Assembly: GCF_000175195.1 (NCBI RefSeq)
Contig: NZ_ACQL01000069.1
Location: forward strand, 1-64,000
Length of the DNA stretch: 64,000 bases
Source of the DNA: Actinobacillus minor NM305
GTDB taxonomy: Bacteria > Pseudomonadota > Gammaproteobacteria > Enterobacterales > Pasteurellaceae
Direction of reading: 5' to 3'
The notes beneath the pieces are model-generated. The model worked only from the letters and a program-made list of their open reading frames with translations, was not told where the DNA came from and searched no databases. Positions 16,984 through 24,382 of this stretch are shown here, piece by piece. Every line of letters begins with the position of its first letter. Positions within the stretch are counted from its first letter, which is position 1. A program made the position numbers and the translations under genes.

Positions 16984-17000
16984 TTCATTATTCTCATTTT

Positions 17001-17031
17001 AGCAATAGACAATTCTATTTTTATTGATTGT
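17001..17031. promoter_or_regulatory. Probable LysR-regulator site, copy 1
   Basis: These 31 bases are identical to 18281–18311. The core AATAGA-CAAT-TCTATT is a perfect 6-bp inverted repeat. Both copies lie about 60 to 85 bases before a start codon, and both are followed by an ACACCCAT string. Confidence 0.68.
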
Positions 17032-17086
17032 TATACCACAATTCCAACCCTAAAATACACCCATTCAAACCAATAAGGAACAAAAA

Positions 17087-18175
17087 ATGAAACTCAAAAA
17101 ACTTACTACTGCATTATTTTTAAGTTCAACCCTATTTTCAGGAGCAATTATGGCAGAGATGACTTCAGCAACCGTGATTGATGTGCCAGCACAGCATATT
17201 CAATTAACCCAAGAATGGGACAAAATTTTCCCAAAAAGCGATAAAGTAGAACACCGCAAAGTAACCTTTAAAAACCGCTACGGCATTACCTTGGCAGCGG
17301 ATTTGTATATGCCGAAAAATGCGCAAGGTAAATTGCCGGCCATTGCGGTGGGCGGTCCATTCGGTGCCGTGAAAGAACAAACATCGGGTTTATATGCACA
17401 GACTTTAGCAGAGCGTGGTTTTGTTACCTTGGCGTTTGACGGTTCGTTTACGGGCGAAAGCTCTGGCTTGCCACGCAATATGCCATCACCTGAAATCAAT
17501 ACCGAAGATTTTTCGGCGGCGGTGGATTTTTTAGGTTCGTTAGACAATGTTAATCGTGAAGAAATCGGTATTTTGGGCGTATGCGGTTGGGGCGGATTTG
17601 CCTTAAATGCAGCAGTTAGCGACACACGTATTAAAGCCGTTGCAGTCAGCACAATGTACGATATGACACGTGTTACCGCCAAAGGCTATAACGACAGCAT
17701 TGACGCAGAAGCTCGTTATAAAATGAAACAAGATGTAAATAATGCTCGTTGGCAAGCAGTTAAAAACGATTATGCGGATTTATTACCGGCAAATAATTTA
17801 CGCCGTGAGCAATTTACCGCCGACACACCGCAATTTGTCAAAGAATATTCGGATTTCTACACCACCAAACGCGGTTTCCACCCTCGTGCGGTAAATTCTA
17901 ACCCTAATGGTGCTTGGGCAACCACAGGCACATTGGCGTTGATCAATATGCCGATTTTGCAATACGCCGCCGAGATGAAAACGCCTGCGCTCGTGGTTCA
18001 CGGCGAAAAAGCCCATTCGCGTTATTTCTCGGAAGATGCGTTTAAAGCGTTAGGCAGCAAAGATAAAGAATTGTACATCGTACCGAACGCAACACACGTG
18101 GATTTATACGACAACCAAGCAAATAAAATTCCGTTTGATAAATTTGAACAGTTCTTTAAAGCGAAATTGAAATAA
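17087..18175 (+). CDS. Exported alpha/beta hydrolase, dienelactone-hydrolase-like
   Basis: A 362-residue secreted hydrolase. The signal peptide covers about residues 1–23 (FLSSTLFSGAIMA). The nucleophile elbow is GVCGWGG (164–170), giving Cys166 instead of the usual serine, as in dienelactone hydrolases. ALVVHGEKAHSRYF should supply the acidic residue, and NATHVDLYD the catalytic histidine. AAGGAA precedes the ATG. It is divergent from the LysR gene and followed by redox enzymes, so it belongs to the same regulon. Substrate is unknown. Confidence 0.86.
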   Translation: MKLKKLTTALFLSSTLFSGAIMAEMTSATVIDVPAQHIQLTQEWDKIFPKSDKVEHRKVTFKNRYGITLAADLYMPKNAQGKLPAIAVGGPFGAVKEQTSGLYAQTLAERGFVTLAFDGSFTGESSGLPRNMPSPEINTEDFSAAVDFLGSLDNVNREEIGILGVCGWGGFALNAAVSDTRIKAVAVSTMYDMTRVTAKGYNDSIDAEARYKMKQDVNNARWQAVKNDYADLLPANNLRREQFTADTPQFVKEYSDFYTTKRGFHPRAVNSNPNGAWATTGTLALINMPILQYAAEMKTPALVVHGEKAHSRYFSEDAFKALGSKDKELYIVPNATHVDLYDNQANKIPFDKFEQFFKAKLK

Positions 18176-18186
18176 TTAAAGCGTAA

Positions 18187-18256
18187 GCGGTGGGATTTTG
18201 ATAGAAATTTGCAGATAGAAATTTGCAAATGCAAAACCTCGTCAAAATTCCACCGC
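18187..18256 (+). terminator. Inverted uptake-sequence terminator
   Basis: GCGGTGGGATTTTGA faces TCAAAATTCCACCGC and is followed by TCTTTTTCTT. The interior contains a short tandem duplication of AGAAATTTGCA. Confidence 0.6.
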
Positions 18257-18280
18257 TCTTTTTCTTATTGTTTGTATTTC

Positions 18281-18311
18281 AGCAATAGACAATTCTATTT
18301 TTATTGATTGT
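18281..18311. promoter_or_regulatory. Probable LysR-regulator site, copy 2
   Basis: An exact 31-base copy of 17001–17031, standing upstream of the flavodoxin-fold reductase gene. The gap has no other gene. Confidence 0.68.
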
Positions 18312-18366
18312 AGTGCAATCAACCTCCCATTACAATACACCCATCAAAACCCAACAGGAGAACAAA

Positions 18367-18930
18367 ATGAAAAAGGTTTTAGTGATTTCAGGACACCCGA
18401 ATTTATCGCAATCTATCGCCAACCAAACCATTATTGACAGCCTAGCAAGCGGTCTAAATTCGGTGGAAATTCGCCGATTAGATACGCTCTACCCAACCGA
18501 ACAAATTGATGTTAGCGCCGAGCAGCAAGCTTTGCTCAATGCCGATGTGATTGTGTGGCAATTTCCGTTTTACTGGTATTCAATGCCGGCTTTGATGAAA
18601 AAATGGTTGGACGAAGTGTTTTTACACGGTTTTGCTCACGGTTCAACGGCGAAATTAGGCGGTAAAAAATTAGTGATTTCCATCACAACCGGCGCACCCG
18701 AAGTGGCTTATCAAGAAGATGCTGTGATGAAACACACAATGGCGCAATTAGTTGCCCCTTTTGAAAGTATTGCGGCGTTATGCCAATTAGATTTACAGAA
18801 TATCAGCTATTTGAACGGTGTGAGTTATGTGGGGCGTAATGAAGAAAAAATCGCTGAGCAAAAACAAACAGCCCGTAAATATGCCGAGCAACTTATTCAA
18901 ACCATCAATGAATTAATTGGAGAAAAATAA
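18367..18930 (+). CDS. NAD(P)H-dependent flavodoxin-fold reductase
   Basis: A 187-residue FMN/FAD enzyme of the Flavodoxin_2 (quinone reductase/KefF/MdaB-like) family. It shows the flavin phosphate loop SGHPNLSQSIAN, the FPFYWYSMPALMKKWLDEVF block and a GGKKLVISITTGAP strand. It probably makes two-electron reductions of quinones or nitro compounds. The start at 18367 follows AACAGGAGAAC; an earlier in-frame ATG at 18304 lies inside the regulatory element. Its stop overlaps the next gene's start by one base. Confidence 0.9.
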   Translation: MKKVLVISGHPNLSQSIANQTIIDSLASGLNSVEIRRLDTLYPTEQIDVSAEQQALLNADVIVWQFPFYWYSMPALMKKWLDEVFLHGFAHGSTAKLGGKKLVISITTGAPEVAYQEDAVMKHTMAQLVAPFESIAALCQLDLQNISYLNGVSYVGRNEEKIAEQKQTARKYAEQLIQTINELIGEK

Positions 18931-19229
18931 TGTATTTAATTGATATTTCATTAAAAAACTCAACCTTATCCGAAGAAGAACAAGCTAAACAACTTGACGC
19001 ACATCGTGCGTGGTTTGCCAAATATTTCCAACAAGGCAACTTTTTATTACTCGGTCCTTATTTAGATAAAGAACGTGCCGGTGTGATTATTGCCCAAACA
19101 GAAAGCCGTGAACAGTTAGAAAGTATTCTAGCAGAAGATGTTTATTACCCTAATTTAGCCGATTACCAAATCCGTGAATTTAAAGCGGCAATGGTGGCGG
19201 AAAATATTCAACAATTTCAAGGAGCATAA
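18930..19229 (+). CDS. YciI-family protein
   Basis: A 99-residue YCII-domain protein (dimeric alpha-beta barrel). Features are the AHRAWFAKYFQQGNFLLLGPY region and AEDVYYPNLADYQIREF near the end, the latter with the family's acid/aromatic pattern. The family lacks an assigned reaction in most bacteria but often sits with small oxidoreductases. Its ATG overlaps the stop of the flavodoxin-fold reductase gene, so the two are translationally coupled. Confidence 0.87.
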   Translation: MYLIDISLKNSTLSEEEQAKQLDAHRAWFAKYFQQGNFLLLGPYLDKERAGVIIAQTESREQLESILAEDVYYPNLADYQIREFKAAMVAENIQQFQGA

Positions 19230-19230
19230 A

Positions 19231-19365
19231 ATGAACAATATTGAAAACAAAGTCGTGATTATTACCGGTGCAAGCAGCGGTATTGGTGAAGCCACCGCTT
19301 ATAAGGGGGGCAACGTAGAGCATCAGGGCAAATGTGATTTGCCCCTACAAATAATTTCGTTATAG
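19231..19365 (+). pseudogene. Truncated short-chain dehydrogenase
   Basis: After AAGGAGCATAAA the frame opens with MNNIENKVVIITGASSGIGE, the Rossmann nucleotide-binding start of a short-chain dehydrogenase with TGxxxGIG intact. At about codon 24 the dehydrogenase ends abruptly. The frame runs through an inserted palindromic element to a stop at codon 45. A normal enzyme has about 240 residues, so the catalytic YxxxK part is lost. It was presumably the third gene of this cluster. Confidence 0.85.
19303..19352. repeat. Small palindromic element interrupting the dehydrogenase
   Basis: The element starts AAGGGGGGCAACGTAGAGC, contains the perfect hairpin GGGCAAAT-GTG-ATTTGCCC (19326–19344) and ends CCCCTACAAATA. 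The same CCCTACAAATA end closes the hairpins of repeat copies 1 and 2 (about 375–385 and 2675–2685). It looks like a REP- or MITE-like element and stands at the exact break of the dehydrogenase. Confidence 0.6.
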
Positions 19366-19375
19366 GTGTAACACA

Positions 19376-19747
19376 ATGAAAAAATGGGCTTTTTTATTAG
19401 GACTAACAATGAGTTTATCAACCCAAGCCGAACCCATTATCCGCATTTTTGAAATGCAAATCCGCCCCGAAAGCGTGGAACAATTCACCGAATTAGGCAA
19501 ACACAATATTCGTCAATCGGTCAATACCGAGCAAGGTGTGTTGGGAATGTATGTAATGGCCGACAAAACCGACCCCAATAAATTTTATGTCGTAGAAGCC
19601 TATGCCGATGAAACCGCCTATCAAGCACATCGTGCTTCGCCCCATTTTCAAGCGTGGCTCAATGGCGCAAAAGAGATGATTATGTCACGCAAAATGATTG
19701 AAACCAATCCTGTGGTGTTTGGTTCAAAAGCGGTGTCTGTACCATAA
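19376..19747 (+). CDS. Exported antibiotic-biosynthesis-monooxygenase-like protein
   Basis: A 123-residue protein with a short signal peptide (KKWAFLLGLTMSLSTQA) and an ABM-type dimeric barrel: IRIFEMQIRPESVEQFTEL, GVLGMYVMADKTDPNKFYV and an HRASPHFQAWL motif. ABM domains bind or oxidise small aromatic or quinone-like compounds, and many act without cofactors. AGGTG precedes the ATG. The last 101 bases are repeated as a fragment at 20857–20957, so two genes have been inserted after it. Confidence 0.86.
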   Translation: MKKWAFLLGLTMSLSTQAEPIIRIFEMQIRPESVEQFTELGKHNIRQSVNTEQGVLGMYVMADKTDPNKFYVVEAYADETAYQAHRASPHFQAWLNGAKEMIMSRKMIETNPVVFGSKAVSVP

Positions 19748-19782
19748 AAGTGAAATTACCCCATAAAAAATAGGAGCAATAA

Positions 19783-20334
19783 ATGATCCACGCATTTCCC
19801 CTTAACCAACCGATTTTGGCAGGCAGTCCGATTTTTGAAGAAATTCATCGTATCGTTGAGCAAAATGCGCCAAAACTGGCAGCACTCAACAGCGGTTATC
19901 ATTCCCCCGAAGAAGTGCGGTCGGTTTTTAGCGAAATATCAGGACAAAAAATTGATGAAAGTGTCGTGATTAGCCTACCTGTGTATTCGGATTTTGGTAG
20001 CCATATTCGCTTTGGCAAAGAGATATTTATTAACAGCAATGTGATGTTTACCGATTTGGGCGGTATTACCATTGAAGATAAGGTGCTAATCGGTCCGAAA
20101 GCCAGCATTTTGACCGTCAATCACCCGACTAATCCCACACAACGCCGTGGCTTAATTCTCAAACCTGTCCACTTAAAGAAAAACTGCTGGATTGGCGCAA
20201 ACGCTACGATTTTACCGGGGGTAACCGTTGGCGAAAATGCCATTGTTGCTGCCGGAGCGGTGGTCAGCAAAGATGTTCCCGATAATGCGATTGTGGCGGG
20301 CATTCCTGCCAAAGTCATTCAAATGATTGATTAA
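19783..20334 (+). CDS. Sugar O-acetyltransferase, LbH (NodL/Maa) type
   Basis: A 183-residue left-handed beta-helix acetyltransferase. The C-terminal half shows hexapeptide turns ([57 protein letters not shown]) and the catalytic-type histidine in VNHPTNP. It is close to maltose/galactoside acetyltransferases. TAGGAG precedes the ATG. It stands within a segment bracketed by direct repeats of the upstream ABM gene end and probably shares the cluster's promoter. Confidence 0.88.
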   Translation: MIHAFPLNQPILAGSPIFEEIHRIVEQNAPKLAALNSGYHSPEEVRSVFSEISGQKIDESVVISLPVYSDFGSHIRFGKEIFINSNVMFTDLGGITIEDKVLIGPKASILTVNHPTNPTQRRGLILKPVHLKKNCWIGANATILPGVTVGENAIVAAGAVVSKDVPDNAIVAGIPAKVIQMID

Positions 20335-20355
20335 CAACTTTTAAGGTAACAACCA

Positions 20356-20787
20356 ATGCGAAAAACAGGACTACTCAGCTTATTGCTTTCAATCTTTATG
20401 CTCCCAAACGCCGCAGCAGAAAATACCGTTAAATATCGAGGAAATACAATGAATATTACCATTGGGCAATCTACGTTCAGCACAGAATTAGCCGACACAA
20501 AAGCCGCCCAAGAATTGACCGCACTTTTGCCTTTAACTCTGGAAATGCAGGATCACTTAAGCAATGAAAAATTTGCCGAATTGCCAAAAGACTTAAGCCG
20601 CAACGACCAAGCGGTCGGTCGCATTGAAGCGGGCGATATTATGCTTTGGGGTGGCAATACCTTAGTGGTGTTTTACGAAAGTTTCCAGTCATCCTATCGT
20701 TATACCAAATTAGGCAAAATCAAAAATACCGCACAACTCAAAAATGCAGTCGGTGCAGGAAAAGTCACGATGACTTTCTCCCCTTAG
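20356..20787 (+). CDS. Exported cyclophilin-like domain protein
   Basis: A 143-residue protein with a signal peptide (LLSLLLSIFMLPNAAA) and a cyclophilin-like beta-barrel. Typical strings are MNITIGQSTFSTELADTKAAQELTALLP in two parts, then GRIEAGDIMLWGGNTLVVFYE and YRYTKLGKI. These small proteins resemble the cyclophilin fold but lack proven isomerase residues. The gene follows the acetyltransferase by 21 bases and ends 70 bases before the ABM gene fragment. Function is unknown. Confidence 0.8.
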   Translation: MRKTGLLSLLLSIFMLPNAAAENTVKYRGNTMNITIGQSTFSTELADTKAAQELTALLPLTLEMQDHLSNEKFAELPKDLSRNDQAVGRIEAGDIMLWGGNTLVVFYESFQSSYRYTKLGKIKNTAQLKNAVGAGKVTMTFSP

Positions 20788-20856
20788 CTGAGGAGCTAGA
20801 AGGAACAAGCGATCTGAAACAACAAGCGATCGGATTTGAAATAAAATTTACGATGC

Positions 20857-20957
20857 TTCAAGCGTGGCTTAATGGTGCAAAAGAGATGATTATGTCACGC
20901 AAAATGATTGAAACCAATCCTGTAGTGTTTGGTTCAAAAGCGGTGGTTGTGCCGTAG
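20857..20957 (+). pseudogene. Duplicated 3' end of the ABM gene
   Basis: These 101 bases repeat 19647–19747 with about eight substitutions and encode the same C-terminus (QAWLNGAKEMIMSRKMIETN…). There is no N-terminal part or signal peptide. The two copies form direct repeats around the acetyltransferase and cyclophilin-like genes. Confidence 0.82.
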
Positions 20958-20996
20958 GTATGTAACGTCTTAATCGTTGGTTGCAATGAAAAAAGA

Positions 20997-21052
20997 GCGG
21001 TCGAATTTTAAGAAGTTTTTGCCAATGAAAAAACTCGCTGAAATTTGACCGC
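20997..21052. terminator. Inverted uptake-sequence terminator
   Basis: GCGGTCGAATTT faces AAATTTGACCGC, followed by GCTTTTTC on one side and preceded by GAAAAAAGA on the other. It can serve both the cluster and the convergent metallo-hydrolase gene. Confidence 0.6.
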
Positions 21053-21067
21053 GCTTTTTCTAATTTC

Positions 21068-21913
21068 CTAATACTTCAACACTTCCCCTTCTTTCGGCAC
21101 CGCAACCTTGCTTAATTGATTTTCTTTCACAAATTTTCGCATTTCATCAGAAGTAACGGCAGCGTGATTGACGGCGTCCATATGTACGGTAATGATGTCA
21201 GCGTTCGGGGCGGCTTGGCGAGCTTTGGCAACATCGGCTTTGCCCATAATAATGCTGTCTGAAAAACCTTGTAGTTGAGCGTAGCCTGTATTCATTACAA
21301 TGACTTCAGGTTTATAGCGGTTGAGTGCAAAATCCACTTCTTCATTCCAAATGGTGTCGCCTACGATATACAGCGTTTTTTCGCCGTCTGCTTGCATCAC
21401 CACGCCCATTGCCTCGCCTGCTAATTCAGCTAGCTGCGGAATAGCATACATTGGATCCGTGCCGTGTTGTCCGCCTGTTTTGCTTAATTTCACCTTGTTA
21501 AATTCGGTATTTTTGCCGACTACACGCACATCTTTAAAACCTTGTGAACGGATAATTCGAGCATCGCCTGCATTTTGTACGAAAATCGGTAAGGTTTTCG
21601 GTAACACTTTTTGTGCGTATTCGTCCCAGTGGTCATCGTGGGTGTGGGTAACAATCACGGCATCTACGCCTTCAAGCACTTTTTCTACGGGTTCTTTCAT
21701 ATCAATCAAAGGGTTACGTTTTTGGCTGTTGATAGTGCCTTCAAATCCTGCGTAACTGCCTTTCGGTGCAAGATAAGGATCGACCAAAAACGTACTGCCT
21801 GCCATTTCAATTTTAGCGGTGGCGTTACGGATATGTTGATAGCTAATTTCCGCATTAGCCGTGGTTGCAACGGTGGTTGCCATTAAAGCAAAAATAAGAG
21901 ATTTCAATTTCAT
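21068..21913 (-). CDS. Exported metallo-beta-lactamase-fold hydrolase
   Basis: A 281-residue exported MBL-fold enzyme. The signal peptide ends near ANA (residue 21). The zinc motif is THTHDDHWD (89–97), followed by a GGQHGTDPMY histidine, IVGDTIWNEEVDF (metal-bridging Asp) and VHMDAVNHAAV. The layout is closer to UlaG/YcjY-like hydrolases than to true beta-lactamases. AAAGGAAA precedes the ATG. It is divergent from a GlxA-type AraC regulator that may control it. The substrate is unknown. Confidence 0.87.
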   Translation of the reverse strand: MKLKSLIFALMATTVATTANAEISYQHIRNATAKIEMAGSTFLVDPYLAPKGSYAGFEGTINSQKRNPLIDMKEPVEKVLEGVDAVIVTHTHDDHWDEYAQKVLPKTLPIFVQNAGDARIIRSQGFKDVRVVGKNTEFNKVKLSKTGGQHGTDPMYAIPQLAELAGEAMGVVMQADGEKTLYIVGDTIWNEEVDFALNRYKPEVIVMNTGYAQLQGFSDSIIMGKADVAKARQAAPNADIITVHMDAVNHAAVTSDEMRKFVKENQLSKVAVPKEGEVLKY

Positions 21914-22057
21914 TCTGTTTCCTTTTGTAAAAAATAAGATAAATTAAACCGCTTGTTTGCGATGGGGGTATTATGAAACCGATGAGAAATGAAAAACATT
22001 GACTTATTATTCAAAAATCGTAAAAATCAGGTCAAATTCATTCCGTGAGCCAAAAAG

Positions 22058-23005
22058 ATGTCTATTCCAACCGTTGCCTTAGTGCTTTATCCCCAATTTA
22101 GCCCTTTTCATTTTTCCGTGCCTTATATGGTGTTTTCCGCCGAAATTGACGGCAAGCCACTATTTAACGTGAAAGTGGTCGCAGAAAATCCAACAGTTAC
22201 CCAATCCAAGCCAGCGATTATTCAGGCAGACGGCGATTTGAGTTTGTTGGAACAAGCGGATTTGGTTGTGATGATCGGTTGGGACAAGTTGGAACAAATG
22301 CCGTCTGCCACCTTAACGCAGGCATTGCAGCTAGCGGCACTGCGTGGTGCGACCGTTGTAGGATTGTGTTACGGCGCTTATCCCCTTGCCTATGCAGGTT
22401 TGTTGAACGGCAAAAAAGCCACCACGCACTGGCTGGGCGAAGCGGATTTCAGACAGCGTTTTCCGCAAGTGAAATTAGATTGCAGCGCCATTTATATTGA
22501 AGATGAAAACATCATCACTTCCGCAGGCACAGCGGCAGGGTTGGATTGTTGCCTAGCGATTGTTCGCCGCCAATATGGGGTAAAAATTGCCAATCAACTG
22601 GCACGTTTGTTGGTTATCTCGCCCCATCGGGAAGGCGGGCAGGCACAATTTATTGAACAGCCCATCACTCGCAAAACCGCCAATGAAAACATCAACGAAT
22701 GGTTAGACATTATGCGAGCCAACCTAAACGCCGATTATTCCATTGACACACTCGCCGAAAAGTTAATGATGAGCCGTAGCACCTTTACCCGCCATTTCCG
22801 CAAAGCAACGGGAATGGCATTGACCGAATGGCTGATTGAAGTACGGTTACAAAAAGGACGAGAATTGTTAGAAAGCACCAAGCTCAACATTGACGAAATC
22901 GCCCACCAAATCGGCTTTCATTCCGCCACCGCCTTTCGTCAGCATTTTAAAGCGAAACATCACATCAGCCCGAAACAGTGGCAAAAACGGTTTTGGGGTG
23001 GTTAA
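22058..23005 (+). CDS. GlxA-type AraC regulator with DJ-1/PfpI domain
   Basis: A 315-residue regulator. Residues about 5–170 are a class-I amidotransferase-like/DJ-1 domain with the nucleophile-elbow-like GLCYGAYPLAYAG. Residues 215–312 are two AraC-type helix-turn-helix motifs (DTLAEKLMMSRSTFTRHF and NIDEIAHQIGFHSATAFRQH). FtrA/GlxA proteins of this layout respond to small metabolites. It is divergent from the exported MBL hydrolase gene and is its likely regulator. No strong ribosome site is visible before the ATG. Confidence 0.9.
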   Translation: MSIPTVALVLYPQFSPFHFSVPYMVFSAEIDGKPLFNVKVVAENPTVTQSKPAIIQADGDLSLLEQADLVVMIGWDKLEQMPSATLTQALQLAALRGATVVGLCYGAYPLAYAGLLNGKKATTHWLGEADFRQRFPQVKLDCSAIYIEDENIITSAGTAAGLDCCLAIVRRQYGVKIANQLARLLVISPHREGGQAQFIEQPITRKTANENINEWLDIMRANLNADYSIDTLAEKLMMSRSTFTRHFRKATGMALTEWLIEVRLQKGRELLESTKLNIDEIAHQIGFHSATAFRQHFKAKHHISPKQWQKRFWGG

Positions 23006-23012
23006 AAAACAA

Positions 23013-23069
23013 GCGGTGGGATTTTCTTAATTTTTTGCAAATTGTAAAATCTTGTGAAAATCCCACCGC
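23013..23069 (+). terminator. Inverted uptake-sequence terminator
   Basis: ACAAGCGGTGGGATTTTC faces GAAAATCCCACCGC, followed by GCTTTTACGG. It directly follows the GlxA-type regulator gene. Confidence 0.6.
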
Positions 23070-23159
23070 GCTTTTACGGTATTATGTAGTACTTGCACAA
23101 ACATTAAATGTTTTCGTAGGGGAGAGTTTGCAATGTCATTGTTACCACCTTATTCTGTT

Positions 23160-23188
23160 CTGGAAAATTCTGGAATTTTCCAGTTTTT
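23160..23188 (+). terminator. Strong hairpin with T-run in a gene-free gap
   Basis: CTGGAAAATTC-TG-GAATTTTCCAG is an 11-bp perfect stem followed by TTTTTG. The gap 23006–23296 otherwise holds only short remnants, such as a reverse-strand frame encoding KQPKKLAKMIEVKVLDVL near 23215–23295, for which I find no assignment. Confidence 0.55.
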
Positions 23189-23296
23189 GAGGCAAGAAAT
23201 TAGGCTAATAAATTGCCACTTCGTTTTTTTGAACTAACACATCAAGCACTTTCACCTCAATCATTTTGGCTAATTTCTTAGGCTGTTTGGCTCACA

Positions 23297-23604
23297 TCAC
23301 TTTCTGCATTTACTTAAATCTTCTAAAGCAACTTCGCCTAATGGTGTTTTGGCAATGCGATTTAGTCTTAACCGCTCCTCCCTCGCCCCCCTTTCAGCAC
23401 TGTCTCGTCATTGATGTACTTCTCAATTAACTCTGCAAAAGACATTTCCGGTACTGCATTATATTCCCCAGACCCAATTTGACTTTCTATGGATAAGGCC
23501 CAACGAGTAGCCTCAGTTTTAGTGGTAAATGTTGCTGACTTTCTTATCCCATTTTTCGATATTTCAGCTCTCCATTTATCCCCACGCTTACGAAATGTTG
23601 CCAT
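23297..23604 (-). pseudogene. Tyrosine-recombinase (phage integrase) remnant
   Basis: The frame starts MATFRKRGDKWRAEISKNG, the arm-binding N-terminus of a phage integrase, and continues to SFAELIEKYINDETVLKGG. It then shifts frame near 23385 and resumes as RLRLNRIAKTPLGEVALEDL before a stop. The catalytic C-terminal half with the R…HxxR…Y residues is missing. It lies 213 bases from tRNA-Leu(GAG), a typical integration site, so it marks a former prophage or island end. Confidence 0.8.
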
Positions 23605-23619
23605 ATCTCCCCCCTTCAT

Positions 23620-23654
23620 TTTGGCGTAATTTGTGGCGTAAATTTGGTGTAATT
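23620..23654. repeat. Tandem 11–12 bp repeats upstream of the integrase
   Basis: TTTGGCGTAAT, TTGTGGCGTAAA and TTTGGTGTAATT stand head to tail between the integrase start and tRNA-Leu. Short direct repeats here are usual for recombinase arm-type binding sites. Confidence 0.5.
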
Positions 23655-23782
23655 GGATAATAAACTAAAATAAATGAAAATAAAATAGAATAAATAACAA
23701 CCTAACAACTGTTTGAATAAATAGTGTATAAATACTTAGTTTGATTTGTAACTTATTGAAAATAAAAGATTTTTAGAAAGAA

Positions 23783-23810
23783 AAAAGCCTAGTCGTTAAA
23801 CTAGGCTTTT
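23783..23810 (-). terminator. Terminator of secG–tRNA-Leu
   Basis: On the minus strand, AAAAGCCTAG-TTTAACGA-CTAGGCTTTTTTCTTTC is a 10-bp stem with a T-run just after the tRNA 3' end. Confidence 0.8.
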
Positions 23811-23816
23811 ATTTAT

Positions 23817-23902
23817 TGGTGCTCTGGGCGAGACTCGAACTCGCACATCCTATGGACACTACCCCCTCAAGATAGCGTGTCTACCAATTCCACCACCAGA
23901 GC
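23817..23902 (-). tRNA. tRNA-Leu (anticodon GAG)
   Basis: An 86-base class II tRNA with GCTCTGG acceptor strand, a long variable arm and encoded CCA. The anticodon loop TTGAGGG gives GAG, which reads CUY leucine codons. It starts 12 bases after the secG stop and is probably cotranscribed with it. The adjacent integrase remnant points to use of its 3' end as an attachment site. Confidence 0.95.
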
Positions 23903-23914
23903 GTAATTTGATAC

Positions 23915-24241
23915 TTATTGAGGAATATCGCTATTCTGTGTTTGTGTTTTTGGTTGTTCTACTTTTTGTTGAACACCACTTAAATCATCAAACTGACTTG
24001 TTGGTTTAGCTTGGTGGCTATTTAAGTTACCAATAACTAAACTAATAGCGAAAAATACTGTTGCTAATACGGCTGTTGTTCTAGATAAAAAGTTTGCTGA
24101 ACCTGCTGAACCAAAAACTGTTCCTGCCGCACCTGCCCCAAATGATGCTCCCGCATCTGCACCTTTGCCTTGTTGAATTAGAATAAATCCAATTAAAGCA
24201 ATGGCGACTAAAAGATAAACAATAGTTAGAATATTTAACAT
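23915..24241 (-). CDS. secG: Preprotein translocase subunit SecG
   Basis: A 108-residue inner-membrane subunit of the SecYEG channel that assists protein export. It has two membrane segments (residues 3–22 and about 52–72) separated by the family's GKGADAGASFGAGAAGTVFG loop. The tail is Gln/Thr rich, ending QNSDIPQ. The secG–tRNA-Leu order is conserved in gammaproteobacteria. Confidence 0.96.
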   Translation of the reverse strand: MLNILTIVYLLVAIALIGFILIQQGKGADAGASFGAGAAGTVFGSAGSANFLSRTTAVLATVFFAISLVIGNLNSHQAKPTSQFDDLSGVQQKVEQPKTQTQNSDIPQ

Positions 24242-24327
24242 TAAAATCTCTCTAAATTTATACGCAATAACGTGAAGATTTTAAATAAATCTAATGCGAT
24301 GGGGTAAATATTATAAGATCTCACAAA

Positions 24328-24375
24328 CGATTGCAAATAAATTTTTCTGTATCTATTTGCAATCGCCTTTTTTTT
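24328..24375. terminator. Hairpin between topB and secG
   Basis: CGATTGCAAATA and TATTTGCAATCG form a perfect 12-bp stem with a 14-base loop. A T8 run follows on the plus strand, so on the minus strand the stem is preceded by an A-tract. It probably ends topB transcription. Confidence 0.55.
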
Positions 24376-24382
24376 CAACACT

